From: Actinomycetales bacterium
GTDB lineage: Bacteria; Actinomycetota; Actinomycetes; Actinomycetales; Dermatophilaceae
DNA: 37,342 nt
NCBI GenBank assembly: GCA_012729695.1
Contig: JAAYCP010000293.1
Location: forward strand, 1 to 37,342
Reading direction: 5' to 3'
In this document: positions 19,304 to 29,195 of the stretch, piece after piece
How the letters are laid out: each line of letters begins with the position of its first letter
Position numbering within the stretch: the stretch's first letter is position 1
Position numbers and translations under genes: made by a program
Notes under the pieces: generated by a model
What the model was told of the DNA's origin: nothing
The model's input: only the letters and a program-made list of their open reading frames with translations
Database searches by the model: none

Positions 19304-21283
19304 GTGACATCCCTCGTGACTGCGAGCGCCGCTGCTGCGGGTGCCGGACCGGCATACGCGTGGCTGCTCGTTGCCCTGCCACTGCTCGGCGCCGCCGTCC
19401 TCCTCCTCGGCGGACGACGCACCGACTCCTTCGGCCCGCTCCTCGCGACCGCGCTGTCGTGGGCGAGCTTCGTCGTGGCGCTGCCGCTGCTGTTCGCCAT
19501 GCTGTCCCGGGACCCGTCGGAGCGTGCCGTCCAGCACACCCTGTACTCGTGGATCCCGGTCGGTGACTTCCAGCTGGACGCCGGCATCCTCCTGGACCCG
19601 CTGTCGATCTCGTTCGTCCTGCTCATCACCTTCGTCGGGTCCCTGATCCACGTGTACTCGCTGGGCTACATGAAGGACGACCCGAGCCACGTGCGGGGCG
19701 AGGGCCGTGAGCTCACCGAGTGGGAGACGAGCCGGGAGCCCTCCGACCGGCGGCGCTTCTTCGCCTACCTCAACCTCTTCGTCGCAGCGATGCTGCTCCT
19801 CGTGCTCGCGGACTCGTACGCCCTGCTCTTCGTGGGCTGGGAGGGCGTCGGTCTGGCGTCCTACCTCCTCATCGGGTTCTGGAACCAAAACCGCGCCTAC
19901 GCGACCGCCGCGAACAAGGCCTTCTGGGTCAACCGGGTCGGTGACATGGGTGTCCTCGCCGCGATGATGGCGATGTTCGCCTCGTTCGGAGCGCTCGACT
20001 TCGCGACCGTCGCCGAGTCGGCACCGGAGGCCAGCACCGGCCTGCTCGTCCTCGTGGGCCTGCTGCTCCTGCTCGGCGCCACCGGTAAGTCGGCGCAGTT
20101 CCCGCTGCAGAGCTGGCTCGGGGACGCGATGGCCGGCCCGACGCCGGTCTCGGCCCTCATCCACGCGGCGACGATGGTCACCGCCGGTGTCTACCTCATC
20201 GTGCGCTCGGCCCCCATCTTCGACAGCGCCCCCACCGCACAGACCGCCGTCGCCGTCATCGGTGCGATCACGCTGCTCTACGGAGCGATCGTCGGTCTGG
20301 CCAAGGACGACATCAAGAAGGCGCTCGCCGCCTCGACGATGTCGCAGATCGGCTACATGATGCTCGCGGCCGGACTCGGCCCGGTCGGCTACGTCTACGC
20401 GATCATGCACCTGCTCACCCACGGCTTCTTCAAGGCCGGGATGTTCCTCGGTGCGGGCTCGGTCATGCATGGCATGAAGGACGAGGTCAACATGCGCCGG
20501 TTCGGCAACCTCAACGCCTTCATGAAGATCACCTGGGTGACCTTCGGGCTGGGCTGGCTCGCGATCATCGGCGTGCCGCCGTTCTCGGGATTCTGGTCCA
20601 AGGACGGCGTCATCGAGTCCGCCTTCGTCGGGGAGGGCATCAAGCCCTGGCTGCTCGGCGGCGCCGCCCTCATCGGTGCCGGGATCACCGCGTTCTACAT
20701 GTCCCGCCTGTTCTTCATGACCTTCCACGGCAAGGCCCGCTGGGACGAGAAGGAGTACCACCCCCACGAGTCGCCGCTCACGATGACGGTGCCGATGATG
20801 GTGCTCTCCGTCGGCTCGGCCGCCCTTGGACTCATCCTGTACTTCGGAGGGTTCAAGACCTTCCTCGAGCCCGTCGTCGGCCACGCGGAGGAGCACCACC
20901 CGGTGCTCCCGGTCCCGGTCATCATGGGGCTGACCCTCGCGCTCGTCGCCATCGGCGCCTTCTTGGCCTACCGGCAGTATGCGGCGGCCGAGGTCCCGGT
21001 CACCCCGCCCGAGGGGTCCTGGGCGACCAAGGCGGCCCGCGCCGACCTGTACCAGGAAGAGGTCAACCGGACCCTCTTCGAGCAGCCCGGTGTGGCGCTC
21101 GCGCGCGGCCTGGACTTCGCTGACCGTTCCGGTGTCGACGGCACGGTCGGCGGCCTGTCCTCCTGGATCGCGTCCGCCTCGAGCTCGCTCCGCCGGCTCC
21201 AGAACGGTCTGGCCCGGTCCTATGCCCTGACGATGCTCTCCGGTGTCGTCGTCCTCCTCGGTGCCATGTGGGTGATGCAGTGA
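19304..21283 (+). CDS. nuoL: NADH-quinone oxidoreductase subunit L
   Basis: Distal antiporter-like proton pump with the long lateral helix. 659 aa, about 16 transmembrane helices. GTG start with AAGGAG at a spacing of 7. Signatures are the TM5 Glu in FVGWEGVGLASYLLIGFW, the discontinuous helix region GPTPVSALIHAATMVTAGVYL, KDDIKKALAASTMSQIGYM, and PPFSGFWSKD. The C-terminal stretch with a final transmembrane anchor fits the lateral arm. One-base TGATG overlap with nuoM. Confidence 0.96.
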   Translation: MTSLVTASAAAAGAGPAYAWLLVALPLLGAAVLLLGGRRTDSFGPLLATALSWASFVVALPLLFAMLSRDPSERAVQHTLYSWIPVGDFQLDAGILLDPLSISFVLLITFVGSLIHVYSLGYMKDDPSHVRGEGRELTEWETSREPSDRRRFFAYLNLFVAAMLLLVLADSYALLFVGWEGVGLASYLLIGFWNQNRAYATAANKAFWVNRVGDMGVLAAMMAMFASFGALDFATVAESAPEASTGLLVLVGLLLLLGATGKSAQFPLQSWLGDAMAGPTPVSALIHAATMVTAGVYLIVRSAPIFDSAPTAQTAVAVIGAITLLYGAIVGLAKDDIKKALAASTMSQIGYMMLAAGLGPVGYVYAIMHLLTHGFFKAGMFLGAGSVMHGMKDEVNMRRFGNLNAFMKITWVTFGLGWLAIIGVPPFSGFWSKDGVIESAFVGEGIKPWLLGGAALIGAGITAFYMSRLFFMTFHGKARWDEKEYHPHESPLTMTVPMMVLSVGSAALGLILYFGGFKTFLEPVVGHAEEHHPVLPVPVIMGLTLALVAIGAFLAYRQYAAAEVPVTPPEGSWATKAARADLYQEEVNRTLFEQPGVALARGLDFADRSGVDGTVGGLSSWIASASSSLRRLQNGLARSYALTMLSGVVVLLGAMWVMQ

Positions 21284-22818
21284 TGACCGATCTTCCCTGG
21301 CTGACCATCCTCATGGTCGTCCCCCTCGTGGGGTCTCTCGTCGTGGCTATCCTGCCCAGTGCGGAGACCGCGAAGCAGACAGCTCTCGGGATCTCCCTCG
21401 TCACCCTTGCGCTCGGCGTCGTTGCAGCGGCCCAGTTCCAGACCGGCTCCGGTGAGCAGTTCCAGCTCGTCGAGGAGCACTCGTGGATCCCGCAGTTCGG
21501 GGTCTCCTACGCCCTCGGTGTGGACGGCATCGCGCTGACCCTGATCCTCCTGGCGCTGGTGCTGACCCCGGTCTGCCTCCTCGCTGCCTGGAACGACCTC
21601 GAGGGTGAGGCGGCCTCGGGCCGACGCGTGCAGACCTACTTCGCGCTCATGCTCGTCCTGGTGACCTTCATGGTCGGGGTGTTCGCGGCGACCGACGTCT
21701 TCCTCTTCTACGTCTTCTTCGAGGCGATGCTCATCCCGGTGTACTTCCTCATCGGGTCCTTCGGGGGAGCACACCGCCGCTACGCCGCGATCAAGTTCCT
21801 CCTCTTCTCGCTCCTCGGCGGGCTCATCATGCTCGTCGCGGTCATCGCGCTCTACTTCGTCGGACCCGGCGGATCGGACGGCTTCCTCGTCTCGTCGCTC
21901 ACCGGCCTCGACATCGACGCGAGCACCGAGAAGTGGCTGTTCGTCGGCTTCTTCATCGCGTTCGCCATCAAGGCTCCGATGTGGCCGGTGCACACATGGC
22001 TGCCGGATGCGGCCTCCGCTGCCAAGCCGGCGACGGCGGTGCTCCTCGTCGGCGTGCTCGACAAGGTCGGCACCTACGGCATGATCCGCTTCTGCCTGCA
22101 GCTGTTCCCGGAGGCCAGCGCATGGGCGACCCCGGTCGTCATCACCCTCGCGGTGATCTCGATCCTGTACGGCGCGATGCTAGCCATCGCCCAGACCGAC
22201 TTCATGCGTCTGATCGCCTTCACGTCGGTCAGCCACTTCGGCTTCATCGTCCTCGGCATCTTCGCGATGACCTCGGTCGGTGGCGGCGGGGCGGCGCTGT
22301 ACATGGTCAACCACGGGTTCTCGACCGCAGCGCTCTTCCTCATCGTGGGCATGCTGATCTACCGCAACTACGGCAGCCAGCAGATCGGCGACTTCGGTGG
22401 TTGGCAGCGGATCACGCCCGGTGTGGCCGGGGTCTTCCTCGTCGCCTGCCTCTCGGCGCTGTCGCTGCCGGGTCTGTCGACCTTCGTCTCGGAGTTCCTC
22501 GTCTTCGTGGGGACCTACCAGCGGTACCCGGTCGCAGCACTCGTGGCCCTCCCGGCCGTGGTCCTCGCCTCCATCTACGCCCTCTGGATGTACAAGCGCT
22601 CGATGACCGGTCCGCGCCCCGACCTCGGGCGCTTCGTTCCCGACCTCTCGCTCCGTGAGAAGGTCGTCGTCGCCCCCCTCATCATCGCCCTGCTCGGCCT
22701 GGGCTTCTTCCCGAAGCTGGCCCTCGACGTCATCGACCCGGCCGTCCAGCAGACGCTGACCCACGTCGACGTGGAGGATGTCTCAGCGCCGCAAGCGACG
22801 AGTGGGAGTGAAAGGTGA
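21283..22818 (+). CDS. nuoM: NADH-quinone oxidoreductase subunit M
   Basis: Second antiporter-like proton pump. 511 aa, about 14 transmembrane helices. I take the ATG at 21283, which overlaps the nuoL stop; a GTG five codons upstream is in frame. Key regions are ATDVFLFYVFFEAMLIPVYFLIG with the TM5 Glu, KAPMWPVHTWLPDA, and LSLPGLSTFVSEFLVF. Stop overlaps nuoN (GTGA). Confidence 0.96.
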   Translation: MTDLPWLTILMVVPLVGSLVVAILPSAETAKQTALGISLVTLALGVVAAAQFQTGSGEQFQLVEEHSWIPQFGVSYALGVDGIALTLILLALVLTPVCLLAAWNDLEGEAASGRRVQTYFALMLVLVTFMVGVFAATDVFLFYVFFEAMLIPVYFLIGSFGGAHRRYAAIKFLLFSLLGGLIMLVAVIALYFVGPGGSDGFLVSSLTGLDIDASTEKWLFVGFFIAFAIKAPMWPVHTWLPDAASAAKPATAVLLVGVLDKVGTYGMIRFCLQLFPEASAWATPVVITLAVISILYGAMLAIAQTDFMRLIAFTSVSHFGFIVLGIFAMTSVGGGGAALYMVNHGFSTAALFLIVGMLIYRNYGSQQIGDFGGWQRITPGVAGVFLVACLSALSLPGLSTFVSEFLVFVGTYQRYPVAALVALPAVVLASIYALWMYKRSMTGPRPDLGRFVPDLSLREKVVVAPLIIALLGLGFFPKLALDVIDPAVQQTLTHVDVEDVSAPQATSGSER

Positions 22819-24422
22819 TCCTGGTGAACTCTGTCCTCACTGGTGCCGTGCTCACCGGCCTGCCCACGGCCACGCCGTCGACGTTCGAGACACCGGACGT
22901 GAACTGGGCCGCACTCTCCCCGATGCTCATCGTCATGGGCGCCGGTCTGATCGGGATGCTGTTCGAGGCGTTCCTCCCGCGGGGTCGCCGGCACTCGGCC
23001 CAGGTGATCCTCGCGGCAGCAGGCATCGTCGTCGCGTTCGTCGCTCTCGTCGTCCTCGCCGTGGACAACCGCACCGTCACGATGGGCGGCTCGGTCGTCA
23101 TCGACGGGATGTCGCTGTTCCTGATCGGCGCCCTGCTGCTCTTCGGTCTGCTCGGCGTGCTCACCTTCGCGGAGAAGTTCGGCGACGACCGCCCGGACGC
23201 CTTCACCCCGATGGGGGCCTCGGTGCCCGGCTCGTCCTACGAGGCGGCGGTCGCCCGTGCAGGCCTGGCGACCTCGGAGGTCTTCCCGCTCGCGCTCATC
23301 TCGCTCTCCGGCATGATGATGTTCGTCTCGGCGGGTGACCTCATCACGATGTTCGTCGCGCTCGAGGTGCTCTCGCTGCCGCTGTATGTGCTGGTCGGCC
23401 TGGCCCGGCGCCGTCGCCTGCTGTCGCAGGAGGCGTCGCTGAAGTACTTCCTCCTCGGTGCGTTCGCGAGCGCGTTCTTCCTCTTCGGCGCGGCCTTGCT
23501 CTACGGCTACGCCGGCACGACGGACCTCGCCGGCATCGCCGCGGCGATCGGCTCCCCGCCGCCCGGCATGGAGCCGCTGCTCATCCCCGCCATCCTCCTG
23601 GTCCTGGTCGGCCTGCTCTTCAAGGTCGGAGCGGTGCCCTTCCACTCCTGGACGCCCGACGCATACCAGGGCGCCCCGACCCCTGTCACCGGCTTCATGG
23701 CGGCGGCGACGAAGGCCGCGGCCTTCGGAGCGATGCTCCGCTTCCTCTACGTCGGTGTGGAGTCGGCCCGGTGGGACTACCGCTACGGGGTCGCTGCGAT
23801 CGCTGTGCTGACGATGGTCGTCGGTGCCGTCGTGTCCGTCTCGCAGACCGACGTCAAGCGCCTGCTTGCCTACTCGTCGGTCGCGCACGCCGGCTTCATC
23901 CTCGTCGGGGTGCTTGCCTTCTCGACCCTCGGTCTGCGCGGTGTGCTGTTCTACGCGCTGGCCTACGGTCTGACGACGATCGCCGCCTTCGCCGTCGTCT
24001 CGACGGTCCGGCAGAACGACTCGGAGGCCACCAACCTCTCGCAGTGGGCCGGCCTCGGTCAGCGCCACCCGGTCGTGGCGGGCACGTTCGCCTTCCTGCT
24101 GCTCGCCTTCACCGGCATCCCGCTGACCTCGGGCTTCACGGCCAAGTTCGCCGCGTTCGCCCCTGCGGTCGAGTCGGGAACACTTGGGACCGTCCTCGTC
24201 GTGATCGGTGTCCTGGCCTCGGCTGTGACCGCCTTCGTCTACGTGCGGATCATCGTCCTGATGTACTTCTCCGACACCCCGACCGACGGTGTCACCGTCG
24301 CCGAGGCCTCACCCCTGACGACGGCCGCCATCGCGGTCGGCACGGCGGCGACGCTCATCCTCGGTGTCATTCCCGGTCCGGTCCTCGAGCTCGCGGAGCG
24401 CGCCTCCGAGCTGCTGCGCTGA
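22815..24422 (+). CDS. nuoN: NADH-quinone oxidoreductase subunit N
   Basis: Third antiporter-like proton pump, next to NuoK. 535 aa, about 14 transmembrane helices. GTG start overlapping nuoM. Recognisable regions are LITMFVALEVLSLPLYVLVGL with the TM5 Glu, LLFKVGAVPFHSWTPDAYQGAPTPVTGFMAA, and TDVKRLLAYSSVAHAGF. It closes the 14-gene set. Only three bases separate its stop from the next gene. Confidence 0.96.
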   Translation: MILVNSVLTGAVLTGLPTATPSTFETPDVNWAALSPMLIVMGAGLIGMLFEAFLPRGRRHSAQVILAAAGIVVAFVALVVLAVDNRTVTMGGSVVIDGMSLFLIGALLLFGLLGVLTFAEKFGDDRPDAFTPMGASVPGSSYEAAVARAGLATSEVFPLALISLSGMMMFVSAGDLITMFVALEVLSLPLYVLVGLARRRRLLSQEASLKYFLLGAFASAFFLFGAALLYGYAGTTDLAGIAAAIGSPPPGMEPLLIPAILLVLVGLLFKVGAVPFHSWTPDAYQGAPTPVTGFMAAATKAAAFGAMLRFLYVGVESARWDYRYGVAAIAVLTMVVGAVVSVSQTDVKRLLAYSSVAHAGFILVGVLAFSTLGLRGVLFYALAYGLTTIAAFAVVSTVRQNDSEATNLSQWAGLGQRHPVVAGTFAFLLLAFTGIPLTSGFTAKFAAFAPAVESGTLGTVLVVIGVLASAVTAFVYVRIIVLMYFSDTPTDGVTVAEASPLTTAAIAVGTAATLILGVIPGPVLELAERASELLR

Positions 24423-24425
24423 TCC

Positions 24426-25463
24426 ATGGTCGCGACTGACACCACCGCCATGACCGCGGGCACGGGCACCCCCGCGGTCATGACGATCCCGGGGATCTCG
24501 GAGGAGCTCCAGGCGCGCCTCGCCGAGGGGATGGCGCGCGTCGACGCCGCCCTCCGGGCAGCGGTGGACCACGAGGACCCGTTCATCCGGGAGGCCTCGT
24601 CGCACCTCATCGAGGCCGGCGGCAAGCGCGTTCGCCCGCTCCTCACGTTGCTCGCCGCCGAGCTCGGTGAGGGGGTCAACGACGACGTGGTCACCGCAGC
24701 AGCGGCCGTCGAGCTCACCCACCTCGCCTCGCTCTACCACGACGACGTCATGGACGACGCCGTGGTGCGGCGCGGCAGCCCGAGCGTCAACGCCAAGTAC
24801 GACAACAGCACGGCGATCCTCGTCGGCGACCTGCTCTTCGGCAAGGCCTCCGAGCTTGTCGCGGACCTCGGTGCCGAGGCGGTGAAGATCCAGGCGCAGA
24901 CCTTCGTCCGGTTGTGCGCCGGCCAGATCCGCGACGACCGGCCGTCACCGGGAGACAGCGATCCTGTCGAGTACTACCTGCGCATTCTCGCCGACAAGAC
25001 CGGCGTCCTCATCGCGACGGCCGCCCGCTACGGCGCGATGTTCAGCGGGTGCGACGCCGAGACCGTCGAGACGGTGCGTGAGTACGGCGAGCGGGTCGGC
25101 ATGACCTTCCAGCTCGCCGACGACCTCATCGACATCGCCAGCGACACCGAGGACATGGGCAAGGTCCCTGGCACCGACCTGCGCGAGGGGAAGCGCACCC
25201 TCCCTGTGCTCTATGCCCTCGCCTCGGACGACCCTGCCGATGCCCGGCTCCAGGAGCTGCTTCGCGCGGACCTCAGCCGTGACGACGCCTCCCACGCCGA
25301 GGCGCTGGGCCTCCTCCGGGTGCACCCGGCCATGGCGGCGGCCGAGGAGCGCACCAGGGCGGTCGCCCGCTCGGCCCGCGAGGCGCTCGCCGGACTGTCC
25401 GACAGCGAGGCCAAGCTGGCGCTCGAGACCCTTGCCGACCTGATCGTCGCCCGCGTGGGCTGA
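24426..25463 (+). CDS. long-chain polyprenyl diphosphate synthase
   Basis: Trans-prenyltransferase that builds the isoprenoid tail, most likely for menaquinone. 345 aa, a normal length. GGKRVRP (65-71) binds substrate, the first Asp-rich motif is DDVMD (106-110), and the second is DDLID (232-236). The residues four and five before the first motif are small (Ser102, Ala101), which in this family allows chains longer than C20. So I infer heptaprenyl to decaprenyl, not geranylgeranyl, product; the exact length cannot be read. It lies 3 bases after nuoN and is likely in the same transcript. No strong Shine-Dalgarno is seen, so coupling is plausible and the start is somewhat uncertain. Confidence 0.9.
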   Translation: MVATDTTAMTAGTGTPAVMTIPGISEELQARLAEGMARVDAALRAAVDHEDPFIREASSHLIEAGGKRVRPLLTLLAAELGEGVNDDVVTAAAAVELTHLASLYHDDVMDDAVVRRGSPSVNAKYDNSTAILVGDLLFGKASELVADLGAEAVKIQAQTFVRLCAGQIRDDRPSPGDSDPVEYYLRILADKTGVLIATAARYGAMFSGCDAETVETVREYGERVGMTFQLADDLIDIASDTEDMGKVPGTDLREGKRTLPVLYALASDDPADARLQELLRADLSRDDASHAEALGLLRVHPAMAAAEERTRAVARSAREALAGLSDSEAKLALETLADLIVARVG

Positions 25464-25485
25464 GCAGATGGGCGGGGGCAGGGGG

Positions 25486-26637
25486 ATGAGTTCAGCGAGC
25501 TGGGACGCTGCGACTGCCGGTCTGCCTGCCCCGTTGGCCATCGTCGACCTCGACGCCTTCGACCGCAACGCCCGCTCGCTCGTCCACCGGGCGGCCGGCA
25601 AGCCCATTCGACTCGCCAGCAAGAGCGTGCGCTGCAGCGACCTGATGGCCCGTGCCCTCAGTGAGCCCGGGTTCTCGGGCATCATGGGTTTCGCTGTCCC
25701 AGAGGCGATCTGGCTGGTCGGTGAGGGATTCACGGACGTCTTCGTCGCATACCCGAGCGTGGACCTGTGCGCCCTGTCCCAGGTGCGCGCCGACGAGCAG
25801 CTGGCCCGGGAGATCACCGTCACCATCGACTCGCTCGAGCATGTCGAGCTGTATGCGTCGCTCACCGGCAGCCACCCGCTCAAGGTCGCGATCGACGTCG
25901 ACGCGTCGCTGCGGGTCGGGCGGGTTCACCTCGGAGTGCGTCGATCGCCCATCCGCACCGCCGAGCAGGCGGTCCAGGTCGCGCGCGCTGCGCTGGATGC
26001 AGGGCTGGTCGTCGAGGGCCTGATGTTCTACGAGGCCCAGATCGCCGGGGTGCCCGACACGAGCCCGGCGGTCCGGCTCATGAAGCGACGCTCCCACGCC
26101 GAGCTGCTCGAGCGGCGCGCGGCCATCGTCGGCGCGGTCGCCGAGCTCACGCCGCTCCGGTTCGTCAACGGAGGCGGGACGGGGAGCCTGCACCTCACGA
26201 CCACCGACGACTGCGTGACCGAGCTCAGTGCCGGGTCGGGCCTCTACGGTCCGGGGCTCTTCGACGAGTACGACGACTTCACTGCGCAGCCGGCGATGGC
26301 CTTCGCGCTGCCTGTCGTGCGCCGTCCGGCGCCGGGGATGGTGACGCTGTTCGGTGGGGGCTACATCGCCTCCGGGCCGGCGAGCAAGAGCCGTCTGCCC
26401 CGGCTCTACGCGCCCGCCGGGCTCTCGTACGTCGGGACCGAGGGTGCAGGCGAGGTGCAGACCCCGGTGACCGGTGCTGCCGCCGACGACGGCCTGCGGA
26501 TCGGGGACCGGGTCTGGCTCCGTCATGCGAAGGCCGGCGAGGCGTGTGAGCGGTTCGCGGAGCTGCATCTCATCCGGGGCGACGAGCTCATCGCGACCGT
26601 CCCGACCTACCGAGGAGAGGGTCACTGCTTCGGCTGA
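25486..26637 (+). CDS. PLP-dependent amino acid deaminase/aldolase
   Basis: Fold-type III (alanine racemase-like) PLP enzyme related to D-threonine aldolase and D-serine dehydratase. 383 aa from the ATG at 25486, with a GGGGG run 7 bases upstream; an ATG at 25468 is an alternative. LASKSVRC has the Schiff-base Lys46. A beta-alpha barrel follows (DVDASLRVG, GLMFYEAQIAG, VNGGGTGSLHL), then a C-terminal beta domain with RHAKAGEACERFAELH, where His and Cys could bind metal as in the D-serine dehydratase group. The real substrate is unknown. It sits a few bases after the prenyl synthase and could be the last gene of that transcript. A role in respiration is not implied. Confidence 0.75.
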   Translation: MSSASWDAATAGLPAPLAIVDLDAFDRNARSLVHRAAGKPIRLASKSVRCSDLMARALSEPGFSGIMGFAVPEAIWLVGEGFTDVFVAYPSVDLCALSQVRADEQLAREITVTIDSLEHVELYASLTGSHPLKVAIDVDASLRVGRVHLGVRRSPIRTAEQAVQVARAALDAGLVVEGLMFYEAQIAGVPDTSPAVRLMKRRSHAELLERRAAIVGAVAELTPLRFVNGGGTGSLHLTTTDDCVTELSAGSGLYGPGLFDEYDDFTAQPAMAFALPVVRRPAPGMVTLFGGGYIASGPASKSRLPRLYAPAGLSYVGTEGAGEVQTPVTGAAADDGLRIGDRVWLRHAKAGEACERFAELHLIRGDELIATVPTYRGEGHCFG

Positions 26638-26649
26638 GCTCCACAGCCG
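26631..26649 (+). terminator. weak hairpin at the end of the aldolase gene
   Basis: CGGCTG (26631-26636) pairs with CAGCCG (26644-26649) across a 7-base loop and overlaps the stop codon. There is no T-tract. It could contribute to ending the nuo-linked transcript, but the evidence is thin. Confidence 0.25.
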
Positions 26650-26718
26650 ATGTTCGAGGGTAGTCGGCAGAAGGCACGCCGCAGACCCCTCGCGCTCGCG
26701 CAATAGTCGCTATGGTTA

Positions 26719-26730
26719 CCGCCATGGCGG
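26719..26730. promoter_or_regulatory. 12-base palindrome before the qNOR gene
   Basis: CCGCCATGGCGG is a perfect palindrome, 44 bases before the preferred qNOR start, next to GGTTACC (26714-26720). It is a possible operator. I cannot match it to NsrR, NnrR/FNR or NorR sites. If translation begins upstream at 26712 it would be inside the coding region. Confidence 0.22.
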
Positions 26731-26774
26731 CTGGCACCCCGCCCGGCCGCATCCACGGGATTGGTGGAGCAGAC

Positions 26775-29195
26775 GTGAGCAGTGTCGCGAACGGTGTGGA
26801 TCAGCAGTCCTCGAAGACTGAGATCGCAATCTCCAAGGGATGGGTACAGGGCGTCGCCCTCGTCATGGTCTTCGGATTCCTCGTCATGGGGATCCTGGCG
26901 TATCGAACGTACAGCGACTCGATGCCGCTACCGACGCAGGTCGTGAGCGAGAGCGGTGACGTCGTCTACACCGACGAGGAGATCACGTCGGGGCAGCAGA
27001 TCTTCCTGCGACGCGGTCTGCAGCAGTACGGCTCGGTGGTGGGTCACGGGGCCTATCTCGGCCCGGACTTCACCGCCGAGTACCTCCGGCTCTCGAGCGA
27101 GCACGTCCGCGAGTCACTCACGGCCCAAGGCGTGCAGGACCCGACTGCGGCCACCGTGGAGATGCTGCGGACCAACCGCTACGACCCCGAGACAGGGGTC
27201 CTGGTCTTCACGCCGGAGCAGGTCAGCGCCTTCGAGGAGATCCGTGAGTACTACGCGGACTTCTTCGGGGTGGACACCACCGAGCACGGCCTGCTGCCAT
27301 CGGCCATCACCGACCCCGGGCAGATCCATGACCTGACCGCCTTCTTTGGCTGGACCGCGTGGGCGGCGGCTGCCGAGCGTCCGGGCCACAGCTACTCCTA
27401 CACCAACAACTGGCCGCCCGAGCCCCGCGTCGACAACTCGCCGACCGCCGACGTGCTCGTCTGGTCGGCCATGTCCCTCGTCGCGCTGCTCGTCGGCCTG
27501 GGTGCGCTGTTCGCCCTCTATGGACGGTGGAGCAAGCGGATCGGCTGGCACGGTAGCGAGGTGCCGTCGCTGTCGTTCCTCCAGCCGGGCACAGTCGGCA
27601 TCACCAAGGCGCAGAAGGCGACGGCGTGGTTCTTCCTCGTCGTGTCGCTGCTCTTCCTCGTCCAGGCAACCCTCGGTGCGGCCGTGGAGCACTACCGGGC
27701 CGACCTCAGCAGCTTCTTCGGCCTCGACCTCGCCCAGATCCTGCCCTTCAACCTGGCCCGGACCTGGCACCTGCAGCTGTCGCTGCTGTGGACCGCTGCA
27801 GCCTTCCTTGCGGCGGCGATCTTCCTGGCGCCGATCATCTCGGGCCGTGAGCCACGCCGGCAGCACTGGCTGGCCTACGGCCTGCTCGGCGCCCTCTTCG
27901 TCGTCGTCGTGGGCATGCTCACCACCACGGCCATCAGCACCTTCGGTGCGGAGTGGGCCGAGGGCTCGATCTTCTTCGACCAGCAGTGGGAGTACCTCGA
28001 TCTGCCACGGTTCTGGCAGATTCTGCTCGTCATCGGCCTGTTCATCTGGTTCCTCATCATCTACCGGGCCATCCGCTCCCGGCTGCGCAGCGAGTCGAAG
28101 TTCAACATGCCGTGGCTGTTCGTGTACGCGGCGCTCGCCATCCCCGCGTTCTACGCCGTCGGACTGCTCGCCACGACGGACACCCATCTGACAGTGGCCG
28201 AGTTCTGGCGCTTCTGGGTCGTGCACCTGTGGGTCGAGGACTTCCTCGAGCTCTTCACGACGGTCATGGTCGCGTACATCTTCGTCATGCTCGGCGTGGT
28301 GCGCCGCCGGATCGCCATCAACATCATCTTCCTCGACATCATCCTGTACTCGATGGGTGGCGTCATCGGGACGATGCACCACCTGTACTTCTCGGGCACG
28401 CCGGTCGAGCACATGGCGCTCGGGGCGGTGTTCTCCGCCCTCGAGGTCATCCCACTCACCTTCCTCACGGTCGAGGCGTGGACGTTCCTGCAGCTCGGCG
28501 CGCGGCAGGAGTCGCGCAGCACGGCGCCATTCCCGCACCGCTGGGCGGTGATGTTCCTCGTGGCGGTGGGATTCTGGAACTTCCTGGGGGCCGGCGTCTT
28601 CGGCTTCCTCATCAACCTGCCGATCGTGTCGTACTTCCAGATCGGCACGGCGCTGACGGCGAACCACGGGCACGGCGCGATGATGGGCGTCTACGGCATG
28701 CTGGCCGTGGGTCTGGCGCTCTTCGCCCTGCGCTACATCGTCAGACCCGACAAGTGGTCGGACAAGCTGGCGAGGACCTCGTTCTGGTCGCTCAACATCG
28801 GGCTGGCATGGATGGTGTTCGCCACCCTGCTGCCGCTCGGGGTGCTGCAGCTGTGGCACTCGGTCAACGAGGGCTACTACGAGGCCAGAACGCTGGGCTA
28901 CATCGCCCAACCCGGCAACGCGGTGCTCGAGTGGCTGCGCTTCCCCGGCGATGTCGTCTTCATCGTCGGCGGCATCCTGCCCTTCATCTGGCTGGCCTTC
29001 ATGGGTGTCCGGCATGGTCTCGCCGCCACGGTGACGACGATGGAGCCGGAGACCTTGTTCGTCGAGGAGCACTCCCAAGCCAGGGAGGACCGGACCGGCC
29101 TCGTCGACGCGTCGTCGGCCCGCAGCGATGCCCCGGGGACCAGTCGCTACGCATCCGACCGACGCACCGGCGGTGACGGGACGACCGACCCATGA
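26775..29195 (+). CDS. norB: quinol-dependent nitric oxide reductase (qNOR)
   Basis: Integral membrane enzyme of the heme-copper oxidase superfamily that reduces two NO to N2O with electrons from menaquinol. 806 aa, GTG start preceded by GGTGGAG at a spacing of 5; ATGs at 26712 and 26724 are possible but lack one. The N-terminal cytochrome-c-like region, lacking the heme motif, has GLQQYGSVVGHGAYLGPDFTA. The catalytic part has about 12 further helices. Expected heme and FeB ligands: His332, His484, His535-His536, His631 and His633. The conserved glutamates Glu488 and Glu492 (HLWVEDFLE) mark NO reductase and not an oxidase. The Tyr-His cross-link motif of oxidases is missing. It leads a six-gene operon and overlaps the next gene by ATGA. 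Confidence 0.93.
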   Translation: MSSVANGVDQQSSKTEIAISKGWVQGVALVMVFGFLVMGILAYRTYSDSMPLPTQVVSESGDVVYTDEEITSGQQIFLRRGLQQYGSVVGHGAYLGPDFTAEYLRLSSEHVRESLTAQGVQDPTAATVEMLRTNRYDPETGVLVFTPEQVSAFEEIREYYADFFGVDTTEHGLLPSAITDPGQIHDLTAFFGWTAWAAAAERPGHSYSYTNNWPPEPRVDNSPTADVLVWSAMSLVALLVGLGALFALYGRWSKRIGWHGSEVPSLSFLQPGTVGITKAQKATAWFFLVVSLLFLVQATLGAAVEHYRADLSSFFGLDLAQILPFNLARTWHLQLSLLWTAAAFLAAAIFLAPIISGREPRRQHWLAYGLLGALFVVVVGMLTTTAISTFGAEWAEGSIFFDQQWEYLDLPRFWQILLVIGLFIWFLIIYRAIRSRLRSESKFNMPWLFVYAALAIPAFYAVGLLATTDTHLTVAEFWRFWVVHLWVEDFLELFTTVMVAYIFVMLGVVRRRIAINIIFLDIILYSMGGVIGTMHHLYFSGTPVEHMALGAVFSALEVIPLTFLTVEAWTFLQLGARQESRSTAPFPHRWAVMFLVAVGFWNFLGAGVFGFLINLPIVSYFQIGTALTANHGHGAMMGVYGMLAVGLALFALRYIVRPDKWSDKLARTSFWSLNIGLAWMVFATLLPLGVLQLWHSVNEGYYEARTLGYIAQPGNAVLEWLRFPGDVVFIVGGILPFIWLAFMGVRHGLAATVTTMEPETLFVEEHSQAREDRTGLVDASSARSDAPGTSRYASDRRTGGDGTTDP

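Noticed and set aside
26712..26774. Extra 21 codons at the start of qNOR (ATG at 26712)
   Set aside because: No Shine-Dalgarno there, and the 26775 GTG has GGTGGAG at good spacing. The longer form cannot be fully excluded.
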